Assembly: GCA_029641185.1 (NCBI GenBank)
Contig: JAPWGK010000029.1
Span: forward strand, 408,285-472,284
DNA from: Pseudofabraea citricarpa
Lineage: Eukaryota; Ascomycota; Leotiomycetes; Helotiales; Dermateaceae
Length of the DNA stretch: 64,000 nt
Direction of reading: 5' to 3'
Shown here: positions 21,448 through 34,098 of the stretch, in pieces
Layout of the letters: each line of letters opens with the position of its first letter
How positions within the stretch are numbered: position 1 is the stretch's first letter
Program-made: the position numbers and the translations under genes
The notes under the pieces: generated by a model
The model's input: the letters and a program-made list of their open reading frames with translations, nothing else
Databases searched by the model: none
Told to the model about the DNA's origin: nothing

Positions 21448-21590
21448 AGAATTATTTATTTTTATTTTTATCTTTTAAGTTATAAGTATTCGATTAAATC
21501 TTAGTATTTTATATAAATAATATATTATATATAAGTTAATATATTTATAAATAAAATAACTAAGAATTAATATATATTTATAATTATATA
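21448..21590. repeat. Direct repeat R1, copy 1 (about 143 bp)
   Basis: Starts AGAATTATTTATTTTTATTT and aligns along its length with 21883-22025, 435 bp downstream, differing mainly by transitions. It may be a degraded LTR pair, a 435-bp tandem unit or part of a repeated element; no element type can be assigned. Confidence 0.65.
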
Positions 21591-21882
21591 TATATATATA
21601 TATATATATAAATATTAAGTAAATAAATTCTTTTATTAATATATATAAGATTTTAAAAAAAAAAAAAAATTAATTAATACTAATAATTTTAATTTTAATA
21701 TTAACTTTTAAGATAATAAATATTAAGTTAATATTTATATTTTATATTATTATTATATTTTAATAAGTAATATAAATACTAATAAATTATATTCTTTAGT
21801 TTTATTTAATTATTTAATTAATTTTAATTTATTTAATAAAAGAAATATAATTATAATAATATTAGAATTTATTAATATTAAA

Positions 21883-22025
21883 AGAATTATTTATTTTTAT
21901 TTATATTTTATAAGTTATAAATATTTAATTAAGTTTTAATATTTTATATAAATAATATATTATATATAAGTTAATATATTTATAAATGAAATAACTTAGT
22001 ATTAATATATATATATATAATTATA
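21883..22025. repeat. Direct repeat R1, copy 2 (about 143 bp)
   Basis: Second copy of the repeat at 21448-21590, sharing the long block AATAATATATTATATATAAG and neighbouring sequence. The space between the copies is non-coding AT-rich DNA. Confidence 0.65.
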
Positions 22026-23099
22026 AGATAATTATATTAATAATTAAAAAAATTATTATAAATAAGTTAATTATATTTAATAATATATTAAAATATTTTA
22101 TATTTTTATTTATTAAAATTATAATTAATATAAGAATTATAAAAAAATTTATTAAAAGTTATATTTAATATTATATTCTTAAGAATTTTAATTTATTAAT
22201 AATATTAAATAAATTTATTAAAAGAATAATAAATATATAATTTAAAATTAAATTAATTTTATTTATTAAATTAATATAAGTATTAAAAGATAATATAAAT
22301 AATAATAAATATTAAAATATTATTACTAATAATTATAATAAATATAAAGTATATATAATTATAAGAATTATATATATATCTCTTAAATTAATAATTAATT
22401 TATTCTAATATTTTATATCTAAATATATATAATTATATAATTATTTATATATAAAAGATATAATACTAATTAATAATTTATTACTTACTTATTTCTAATA
22501 ATAAGTAATAAGATTAATAAAAAAGAATTTAAATTTTATATTATTAATATTAATATATTTTTCTTACTTTTATATTTTAATAATTTTAATAACTAATTAA
22601 TTTATAAAAATATTATTATTATAATATTAGTTATATAATACTTTAGGTATTTATTTTTATTATAAGATTTAATCTTTTAAACTTATATTATTAAATTCTT
22701 AAATATAAACTTTTATTATTTTATTAATATTAAAATATAATATTTTTATTAATATTTTAGGTATTTTATAATAAATAAGTTATAATAATAGTTTTAATAT
22801 CTAACTAATTAATTAACTAGCGTACGTGTTATTATTATAATATTATCTAATAATTAAGTTACGTTTAACTTATATATATATTTTAAGAATAAATTCCTTT
22901 TTTTTCCTTAGAAATAAATTATATTATAATACTATAATATTCTACTTATAATTACTCTTATATTTTTTATCTTTTTATCTCTTAGAAGAATAACCTATTA
23001 TAATTATATAAATTTAATACGAAATTAATTCGAAATCGAAATAATATTATAAAATAAAATTAATAACTTAGTTATTTAATCTTAAGCGATTACTCGCTT

Positions 23100-25110
23100 T
23101 TAATTAATTAACCTAGGTAATAAGAAAAAAAGAAAACGAAACTAAAGTAATAATAATTTTACCTTAGTTTTATTTACTAGTAATAATAAAGATAAAAAGA
23201 CTATAAAATTAATATAATAAATTAATATTATTAAAACGAATATAAAATAAAAGTATAAGACTTTTATTATAATTAAAGCGAAAAAAGAAGCTATAGAAAA
23301 AAGAATAAAAAAATTATAATATTTAAAAGAAAAGTAATAATACTTAGATACTAAGCTTAAGAGGCTACTTAGTAATATAAATAAGAGAAAAAATCTCCTA
23401 ATAAGAGAGATATTAGTATTTATTTAGCTCTAGAGTAATTATACTTATAAAAGAATACTTAATAAAATAAATAATAAAAAGAAAGAAAAAAAATACCTAC
23501 GAAAATATAATAGAAGATTATTAATTAAGCTTTAGAATCTCTTTACTTATAAAAGTAAAAGCTTCTAGGAAATATAATCTTTTATAAGTATTATAAAACT
23601 TTAGTTTAAAATCGATAATAATAACTAATTTATTAATAATATAATATAAATTAATTATTATATAATAGTATTTATAAAAGCCCTAGTAATAAAATAAAAA
23701 TAACTCGATTAATATATAAGTATTAAAACGCTTAACTAAGAAAGCTTTAAGAAATAAATATTTAACTTTATATAAGATAAAAATAATTATACTTTTAATA
23801 TTACTAATAAATATAAGCGAGCTTAATAAAGATCTAAGTAATCTATTAATAAATTTATTAGTTATCTTAATAGTTTAAAATTAGAATTAGTTATTACTAA
23901 TAATTATAATAAAAAAAATATATTTTATAATAAGTTAATACTAGAACTTAAAATAAGTATAATTATATATAATAAAATATCTTAAACTTATATTAGACTT
24001 ATATAATTAGTAACTCGAATTAAGAATACTTAAAAACTCTCTTTAGGGTAATCTAATAATAAACTACTTAGTTATAATTACTCTAGTAAAAACTTATATA
24101 AGAATTAACTTAACTAAAATTATATTAGACGAAATAACTAGTATAATAATAATAATAAAAAGGTAATATTTACTTATAAGATAAATAATATATTTATTAC
24201 TAGTATTAACTTAAGGATTTACTAAAATTATAATAAGATCGAGTATTTAACTTAAGCTTATATAAAGCTAAAAAGAAACTTAATAATAAGATATTATAAG
24301 TATAATTAAGAAGATTATATTTAATTTAATTACCTAAAATAATTAAGCTAAGAAAAAAATTAAACCCTAGAGGTAATATAATATTATTTTATATAAGCTT
24401 AATATAATATCTAATATACTAAAAACTAATTATTTTTATCTAGATTACTAATACTAATAGAAACTAAAAGATAAAATAAGCTTTTATTAATAATAAGACT
24501 AAAACGAATTATATATAATAAAGCTTTATTACTAAGTATAAATAAATACTAATAAATAATAAAAATAAAAAGCTAGCTATTATTAATAGTTAGGAAATTT
24601 AAACTTATAATAATTATAAGATTAATATTAAAACTACTAATAATAAAGATAATATAATTATATATTAATAATATTTTATAACTTATAACTTTAATTTTTC
24701 TAAAGTTAATATTATTCTAGGATATTTATAGTTAATTATAATAAACTTATAAATTAACTAAGCTAAGAGAATTTAATTATACTAAAAACTAAATATTATT
24801 TAAATTATTATTATCTTAAAATTTACTAAGTTCTTATAATAAAAGATACTTATAAGTTATCTTATAATAATACTAGCACTTTATTATAAGAGGATTAAGA
24901 CACTTACGTAAGCGTAACTACTTATAATATAATAGAATACGATATATACTATTAAGTATATAATAAATAAATAACTAAAAGGGAATAATAAAAGTAATAT
25001 AATAAAAGAAAAATATAATATTATTTAAAAGGCTATAAATAACTACGAAAATATAAAGCCTTAGGCTTAGAATAACTAAAACTCGAATATAAATTTATAA
25101 GAAGCTTTAT
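23100..25110 (+). mobile_element. Degraded plus-strand Ty3/Gypsy fragment (gag and protease region)
   Basis: The plus strand is A-rich here and carries RIP-altered retroelement codons. At 24292-24333 codons spaced as in a CX2CX4HX4C zinc knuckle read TAT, TAT, TAT and TAC at the three Cys and one His positions, exactly what Cys (TGT/TGC) and His (CAT) become after G-to-A or C-to-T. Nearby Gln codons are TAA. At about 24,704-24,727 a protease-like VNIILG motif follows. The upstream 23.1-24.2 kb would be gag. The reverse transcriptase expected after 25.1 kb is not there: strand bias flips at about 25,110, so the element is truncated or interrupted. LTRs were not found. Confidence 0.6.
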
Positions 25111-28100
25111 TCTATTATATATATTTTTACTTTAAATATATAATCGTCTTATAATTACTTAACTTCTAGTATAATATTATAATAATAAGAAAAGAAACTA
25201 TTATTATTACTTTTTATCTAGGGTTTTTATAAATAATAACTTTTTTTCTAAAGCCTTAGTAATTATATTTTCCTCTAATATCTTAAGGTTAAGCTTTACC
25301 TTTAGTATAATTATATTATATACTAGAAATTACTCTAGATAATAATAGTAAGACTTATTCTTAAATACTTGTTTCTTAGTTACCTAGACTTCTTAATATA
25401 TCTCTTTTATTATATTAATCGCCTTAAGCTACTAAGTTATAATATATTTATATATTATCTTTTTATTAGCTTCTAATAATAGATTTTAATCTTTAATTAT
25501 AATAAGAGAAGATTATTTATATTAGTATATAAGTATATCTAATAAGATACTTAATCTAATAAGCTTAATACTTATAAGAAACTAATATAAGATATTATTA
25601 TACTTATTTACTAACTTAAAGGATATAACTTATAGTATTATAAAGTTATAATATATAATTATTAGCTTAGCCTAGGTATTTCTCTTCTTAATTTCTAATA
25701 TACTTTTATCTTCTTAAATACTTATAAATTATAATAATATTATTCGTTTTACTTTTATTATAAGCTTAGTTATATTATATAAAATCGATAATAATATAAT
25801 TCGTATATTATCTAGTTTATATAAGATATACTTTTATAATACTCTTAATTCTTCTAAGTCTTCTTTAAAAAAGATTTATATTATAATTTTATATATAAAA
25901 TATAAAAAGTTTTAACTTTTACTTTTTACTTAATTTTATTATTCGCTTAACTTATATTATATCCCTAGAAGAATAAACGTATAATTTTACTTATCTTTAA
26001 TATCTAGTAAGATAATATCTTAGATTATATTTTTTCTTTTATTATATATTAATAGCTCTAGGATATTTAGGTTAAGATATATAAAATATATATTATCCTT
26101 TAGAATTAAGTATTTTATATAATAAAAATATAATACTAATTATTATATTTTATCTAGTTATAATATAATATATAATATATAATATATAAGGTTTTATTTT
26201 ATTAACTACTAGGTAACTAAAAAGAATATATTCTTAAGTTAACTAATATTCTTATATCTATTAATTTTATAAAAGTAATAATAATATATATTAAATTTAA
26301 TATATATCTTATCCTTTAATAGGAAGTTTATTTATTATATAAAAAGCTTACGTATAACTAAGCTTTATTCTCTTTATTTTAATAAGATTATAAAGTCTTA
26401 TACTTATAATATACGCTTTTAATTAAAGTCGAACTCTTAATTTTTGTTCTTATATACGAATTTATAAGAACTTAGTATATCTAAAGGTTATATAAGACGA
26501 TTTATCTTATAAAACTATTAGTATATCTCTAGGTTTATTTTTAGCTTATTAATATCTAGTTAATACCTATAAATATAATTTAGTTTTCTAGATATTTTCT
26601 TATTACTAAGACGCTTAATTATAAGCCTTAGATACTTTATTATAACTTGTTAATATTAATAGCAAATATATTTAAATTTTATTATACGTTTTAGTAATTA
26701 TATATTACTTATTAGGTTTAGTATCTTTTTTATAATAATTATATTTTATTATACTTTTATTATATTAATTAAATAATTATACTTATACTTGTAATTATTC
26801 TTATTCTCTCCTAATTTTTCTTTATTAGCTTTAGAAATACTTATTTTACTTAATTTCTTTCTTATCTTTTTTATTTCCTTTTTATTAATCTCTTTCTTAT
26901 TATTATCTTAGAAAAAAAAGTCTAAAAGGTTATTATAATTATATAAGACTTATTATAAGCGTATTTACTTATTATATTTTATCCTTTAGTTTTCTTCTTT
27001 TATTTCTTTTATTAAATAAATTAAATCCTTAATATTTTCTTTATTATTTATATCTTTTAATTCTTTTATATATCTTTTAATTATAAACCTATTAGGCTTA
27101 ATCTTTAAATCTAGCTCCTTAAGTATTATATATAATATTCTTTTTACTCTTTTATTTATATTATCTTTCGCTTATTTTAAGTCGCTTATAATTATCTTTT
27201 TTATATTTATAACTCTTTTTCTTAAGTTTAAAATATATATTATTACCTTAGTATTAACTTGTTTTTTAGCTTTATTTATAGATATTATTCCTATTAATTA
27301 TTTATATATAATAATAAATATAACCGATTATTTCTCTTAGTTTAGCTAATTAAAAACTTATTTTTCTAGCTAAAACTTATAAATATAAGTTATTCTTTCT
27401 ATTAACTAGTTATATTTCTATTAATTATATATTACTAGTTTCCTAACCTCTTATTATACTTCTAAAAAGTTAATCTTAGATATATACTTCTTATAATTTT
27501 TATTTCGCTTAATATAATAAAAAACTTCTTTAATTATATTATTTATTTTATTATAATATTATATTATTTACTCGAGTACTTATAACTAAATCTAATAATA
27601 AGATTTATTATTAATATCTTATAAATATAATATAATCTTTTTTATATTATTAAATTTTATACCTAGTAATTATCTCTTAATATAAGTTTATAACTAGTTT
27701 ATATTTATTATATTAACTTATTTAGTTATTATATTATTTATTATATTATTTATATTTTAAGTAAATTTTTATTAATAAAAGTTCTTAAGATATATTTAAT
27801 TATTTAGTAAATATATATACTTTTCTTTTTCTTTTTCTACCTTTTTTATTATTTTTCTTAAAAGAAAAAAGAAAGAAGATTCGAATTAATACTCTTTTAA
27901 ATAAGCTACTTATAATTACTAGTTAAATAAGCGTATTTACTTTATTACTTTCTTATTTACTTAATATATTAATAATAAGAATATTTTAAGTTAATATATA
28001 TTTTATAAAAAAAGCAAAAAACTAACTTATAATAATAAGAAAACACGCTAGTTTAGCGCTTTCCTAATTAGGAAGTATCCTTCTTATATCTTATTATAAA

Positions 28101-30400
28101 TATCTTATTTTACTTAACTTTTTCTTTTTTTCTTTTATTTTTCTTTTAACTTTAATATTATATCTCTTATAATAAATAATCTTTTAATCTTATATTTACT
28201 TAAGTAAACTACTAATATTAGATAAACTTCTTCTAATATTTCTATTATTTTACTCGTATTTATTTAATATAATATCTCTTATTATTATAACTACTAAAAA
28301 AAGAAAAATACTAAGCTTTAGATTTTATTAAATTATCTTATATTCTTAACTTCTATTATAATTACTTATTATATATTATATATTATAAAGATTATACTTT
28401 TAGTTTCCTCTTAGTTATTATATAAAAAGCGATTATTACTAAGATTATTATTATAAAGTTTATTATATACTTTAGTAAAAGTATAAAAGTTAAATCTAAT
28501 TATATTTATATTAGATATTTATAACTTATCTTAGATAAAAAGTTATTATATTTAATAATATTATATAAAATAATAGAAATAATAAATTACTTATAACTAA
28601 TATTCTCCTAGAAAAATATAAAGATTATAAAAATTATAAGAAATAATTCTTTAAGCTTTATTATAATAAAAAGAAACCTAATAATTATAATAAGATTCTA
28701 AATATAATAATCGTATTAAAAGGTCTAGGTAAAAGATCTTAGCTTAATAAGACTTTTATTATTTTATTAATACTATAAAGAAAAGTAAATACCTAGGATT
28801 ATTAACTATTATAAAAAGTCTAATAAAAAGTAACTTATTCTAAGAGAAAGTCTTCTACTAATATTAAAGACTCTAATAATATAAATAATTTTAATAGTAG
28901 TTTTTATAAGTATTATACTAAGATAATTTTATTACTTAAGTTTTAATTTACTTTAACTTCTAGATTATAACTCGTTTATCTCGAATAATTAATTTAAATT
29001 AGGATATATACGTATACTTAGTTTAAATCTAAGATCGTTATTTATTTATTACTTTTATATAATAAATATAATTATTACTTTAATTTACCTAAAGGTTTTT
29101 TAACTTCTTAAACTTCTAGAAAGATTACTAATATAAAATAATAATAGATAAAGCCTAAGAAATTTATAGCTTATTAAAAGTTATATATAAGAAAAATCTA
29201 ATTAATATCTTAAGTATATTTTTATACTTATCTAAATATCTAAGAAAATAAATATAAACTTTAATTAAAAGGTAAGAGAATACCTAATAACTTTTTATAT
29301 AATAGAAAACCTAGTTTAATTCGTATAAAAGTTTAAGCTATTATAAGTAAGAAAACTATAATTACTTATAAGACTTTTACTTATTAGTTTATTATCTTAA
29401 CTTAAGTTCTAATAGGTTCTATTATATTCGTATCTATTACTCCTCTTATAAATAAGATTATACCTAATTTTATAATTTATTTAGTTTTAAGTAATCCTAA
29501 TATACTTATTTTTATAACTCCTTTTATAAATAAGCTTTTACCTAATTTTATAGCTTATTTAGTTTTAAGTAACTTTATTATACTTATTAATTCTTCTTTT
29601 ATACCTAATATTATTTTCTCTCTTATAATACTTATTAATAATAACTTTAAGTAGCTTAAGATTAAGTTAAATATAAGTAGATTTATTTTTAGTATTATTT
29701 TATCTCTAGTACCTAAGTTAAAAACCTTTTTAGCTAAAACTCTTAGTTATTCTTATAAGTTCTTAAAGTCTAATATTAATAAAATAATTTTTACTATTAT
29801 TATTAATACCTCTACTTTTATTTTATTATCTATAATTAAATCTAAGCGTATTAGTAAGCCTTTCGCCCGACTTAGAATAATTCCTAATCTTATACTAGTA
29901 GTAAAACCTAAAAAAACTTTCTAAGCTAAGATAAAAGTAAGAGAAAAAAAAAAATAAAAATAAGATATAAGTTTTTTTATTTACTTTTTCTCTCTTAAGT
30001 AATTAATTATTTAGTCTTATATTATTTGTTTTTTATACGCGTAGATATTTCTTTTTTTAGATTAAAATAATAAAATATAAGTTTTATTTTTATCTTATAT
30101 CTTTTTTATAAATATTATTAAATAATATTAGCTTTTTCTTTTATTTTCCCTACTAGGTAAATTAAATAATAATTATTACTTCTTTTTACTATTATTAGAC
30201 TTTATATTAATATTCCTTTTTTTTTTTTTTTTTTTTTTTACTTAATTATAATTATTATTTATCTTTCTTCTAATATTATTATTTTTCGCTTCTATTACTT
30301 TTATAATTTCTTTATATACTTTATTTATAATCTTATACGCTTTTATTTTTTATTCTTATTTATATTATTATTATTATTACTCTTAATAATATCTCTTATA
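25111..30400. other. Unassigned RIP-mutated repeats, mostly T-rich on the plus strand
   Basis: About 5.3 kb of degraded sequence. From 25.1 to about 28.0 kb the plus strand is T-rich, which would fit an old minus-strand coding region with lysine-rich stretches, but no motif let me name it. From about 28.3 to 29.4 kb the plus strand becomes A-rich, then T-rich again. It contains a less-mutated patch at 28,011-28,082, a duplicated 78-bp unit at 29,440-29,595 and a long T run at about 30,217-30,239. Confidence 0.5.
29440..29595. repeat. Duplicated 78-bp unit
   Basis: Two adjacent copies start at 29440 and 29518, each with CTCCTNTTATAAATAAG followed by TTTAGTTTTAAGTAA. The period is 26 codons exactly, and partial similarity continues just downstream. 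A repeated protein segment or a tandem duplication before RIP would both explain it. Confidence 0.7.
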
Positions 30401-32938
30401 TTTTCCTTAGATATACTCTTATTCTTATTATTAGGATTTACTTTTACTAGTTTTTAAATTCTTTCGTGTTTCTTAAAAGCTTTTAGTTTATTACTTATAA
30501 ATATTTCTTTTAATCTTATTTTATTTAGTTTTTTAAGAAAATATATTTCTTTCTCTAGTATTACTTTTATTATCTAAAATAATCTTAGCTACTTAAACCT
30601 AAGTTTTACTCTTAATAATATATTAACTTCTTATAATATATTATATAATAAAACTAGGTTTCTAACTTTAATTTCTTTTACTTAAACTTTTCTTAATTAA
30701 TTAAATTTATTTTTACTATAAATTCTTATTTTTTATTATTTTATTATAACTTCTTTTAAATTTTTATCTTAGATCTAAATTTATTTAGCTTATATAATTA
30801 GGAGGTTATTAATATCCTAAATTATTTCCTAATTAAGGATTCTTTATATTAGTATTTTAGTCTTAATAGAAAGTATAACTTCGAATTTATAATTTAGATA
30901 AAATAATATTATATTTATTATTACTTTTATTATTACTTAATTAACTAATAGGATTATATATAAGTTATTTACCTACCTATTAAGTCTTTTATTTGTTATT
31001 TTTACTAAGGTATTTATAATTAATTTATATCTCTCTTCGATTATTTTATTTACTAGAGTATAATATATAAAAACTATTATTTACTTAATTTTATACTTTT
31101 TTATTAGCTTTTATAACTAACTTTTATTCTTAGGGCTTTTATTAATAATTAGTTTACTAAAAAGCTTATATCTATAAATTATATCTTTCTAAAAGAATTT
31201 TATAATAATATTTAATATAATATTCTTTAGTATTCTTACTTCTAGTTATCCTAATAGATTATTATAAGTAATTATAAGAAATTTATACCCTCTTACTTAA
31301 GATATATAAATTATATTTAATCTTACTTTATATTATAATACGCTTATTTATATAAGATATAATAATTCTTTTATCTAAGTATTATCCTAAAACTAATATA
31401 TAATATAAGTAATAATATATTACTTTATATTTTTATAATAAAAGTTTTAAAAGTATCTTCTTATTATCTTTTAGTATATACTTTTATATCTTTTATACCT
31501 CGTTTTATTATATAAATTCTATAAAATCTCTTATCTTTTTATCTTAGAATTTATTATACGTCTTTATAAAAAGCTTTTATTTATTTTATAAAAGAATATC
31601 TTTCTTTATATTATATAATTTAAAGCTTATATCTTAAATTATTAAAAGTTTATTACGTATACTTATAAAAGTTTATAAAGCGTTATAAGATACTTAGTAA
31701 TTAATTATAAGTTTAAGCTTTACTTTTTATTAAGAAAATTATTATTCTTAGCTTTAGCTTATATTAGCTAAATATAATACTAGTATATAAGTTCTTATTA
31801 TTTTTATTTAGGCGAAAATCTATCAAGTAATTATATATAAGAAAATATAAATAAAACTACTAAATCTTAAGTAAATTATATATAAAAAAGTAGATAAGAA
31901 GTATAATTAATTATACTTTTATACTTCTAAGTCTTAAAGAAAAAAGAATTTAAGAAAAATTAATATTTTATATATTATTTATTAGCTTTAATATAAGCTA
32001 TAATTCGATTAAGTATACTTTTATATAAAGTATTAAATAATTTTTTATTTAATATAATCTAAGTTACTTATAAAGCTAATTTAAGATATTATCTTAAGTA
32101 TTCTAAGTTTAAGATATTTTTAATAAACTCTAGGTAATCTTATATAAGTTTTATTTTTAGATATTATTAAATATATTTAATTAGGTTTAAATCTAGGTTA
32201 TATAATAGCTAATTAAGAATAAAAGTAATATTATAAGTTATAAATTATACTTAAGTCTTATTTACTTAATAAATAAAAGTATTATCTTATATAAATTCGT
32301 ATTTAAGATCTAAGATATTAAATATAAGCTTAACTTTAGTATCTAAGACTTCTAGATAAAAATTAATAAAATACTTATATTTTATAGCTTTAAAATCCTT
32401 ATTTATAATATATAAATTCGTACGATTATTATCCTAAAAATATTCCTAAATTATAATCTTTATATTTTTATTTATTAAATATATCTAAATTATTTCTAGG
32501 TATTATTTTTACTTTAAAGTTCTAAAAACTTACTTTATATATTTATCTTATTCTCGTTTTATAAAATACTTGTTATTCTAATATATTATTTTTTATTCTT
32601 TTTTCTTCTAGTATTTATATACTTTATATTATATTAAGTATTTAGTTATATATATCTTTATAAAAAATAAGTGATATTTTATCTTTTAATTTAATATATT
32701 ATATATCTTAAGAATCTTTTTAATAATAAAAGTCTTAAAATTTATATTATAAGTTATCTAAACTTATATATAAGTATTTTTAGAGTTATTTCGTATATAA
32801 TAAAAGATTAATTATTTTTTAGTAAGTATATATACTTATAACTAGCTTATATACGATTATAATCTTCTTTTATTATAAAATTAATTAAGTTTAAAGGTAG
32901 TTAATATTATAAAATAAAAGAGTTTAAGATATATTAAG
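30400..32938 (-). mobile_element. Degraded minus-strand Ty3/Gypsy fragment (integrase end)
   Basis: On the minus strand, about 30,690-30,480, a frame reads KVRNLVLLYNILREVN and then VKLRFK, ELD-like and NKLKAF elements, the usual order at the end of a Gypsy integrase (LVLLHNT, VKLRFRWLGP, GTYxLEELDG, NRLK). Trp and Gln codons appear as TAG and TAA, as RIP would cause. Upstream on that strand (to about 32.9 kb) is long T-rich degraded sequence that should hold the integrase core and more. It stops abruptly at LTR copy A of the array at 32939, which therefore inserted into it or truncated it. It differs from the array's own element. Confidence 0.55.
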
Positions 32939-33285
32939 TATTATAATATATAAAATATAAAATAAATAAGAGATTAATATAACTAATTAATAATAAAAAA
33001 TCTAAGTATAAGAAAAGAAAAAGAAAAGAAAGAAAAAAAAGTATAAGAAGCTAGCTATAAGTAATTCCTCTTATTATACTAATATTTATTCTCTAAGTAT
33101 TTTTTATTATATATATTCTTAGGTAAATAAATATATAAGATAAGTTATATATAATTTATTTTACTTAATAAATTTCTAGTTATATAATTTAGATTAATAA
33201 GTTATAATATAAGATAAGTAAAATATATAAGAGAGAAATAAGTATATAATATATATCTTAAGTAACTTATATAAGAATTATAATA
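32939..33285 (-). repeat. Gypsy LTR copy A (347 bp)
   Basis: Begins TATTATAATATATAAAAT and ends GAATTATAATA; aligned with copies B and C directly and with D and E inverted. Ends TATTA...TAATA are what TGTTA...TAACA becomes after RIP. The internal sequence follows at 33286. Confidence 0.85.
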
Positions 33286-33901
33286 TTATCTCTCTTTTAA
33301 GCGTTTAATTTTTATATTAGATAAGATTTATTTAGATATCTAAAGTAAAAATCTCTTAGAATTTCTTATATATTTTTAAAATTTTCTATTAGATATTACT
33401 TTAAATCTAATAGTTATTATATTTATTTAATCTTATAAAAAACTTTTCTTTTAATTATTTTTATATCTTTAATATCTTTTATTTCTTATTTATTATTTCC
33501 TTTTATATTAATTAGAAGAGATTTAATTTCTTTTTATCTAAGTAAAAAATTATCTAAGTTTTTATATAATAAGTTAAAGTAAAATATAAGATAAATTTTT
33601 AATCCTAGTAATAATTTTATTTTATAAGAGCTTAATTTAATTTTCTTCTTAATCTTATAAAATCTTTTATTCTTATATTCTAATTTTTATAAAAGTTTTT
33701 ATATTTAAATATTTTTTATTAAGATATAAATTTTATTCTCTAGTTTATAATTTAATATTAATAATCGTTTCTTATTTATATATTTTTTTATTTTACTCTA
33801 AGACTAAGTTATTTTTTTATATATAAATTTCTAAGTATCTTTTATTTTTTTTATAAATTTTATTACTTATTTTTCGTTTAGTTTAGTTTTTATAAGTTAC
33901 G

Positions 33902-34098
33902 TATTATAAAATCTAGGATTAGATAATTTATTATATAAGGGATTAAGATAACTAAGATAATCTACTTAGTAATAAGTATTAATTTTATATAAATACGCTT
34001 TTTCTTATAATCTTTTATTTCTCTTAATTAAATAATATAAATTATACTTTTTATACTTTCTTAATTACTTAAATTAACTTTACTTTTATTATATAATA
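33902..34098 (+). repeat. Copia 5' LTR (197 bp)
   Basis: Starts TATTATAAAATCTAGG and ends TTTTATTATATAATA; same length as the 3' copy. The start and end fit TGTTA...TAACA-type LTR ends after RIP. Confidence 0.88.
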
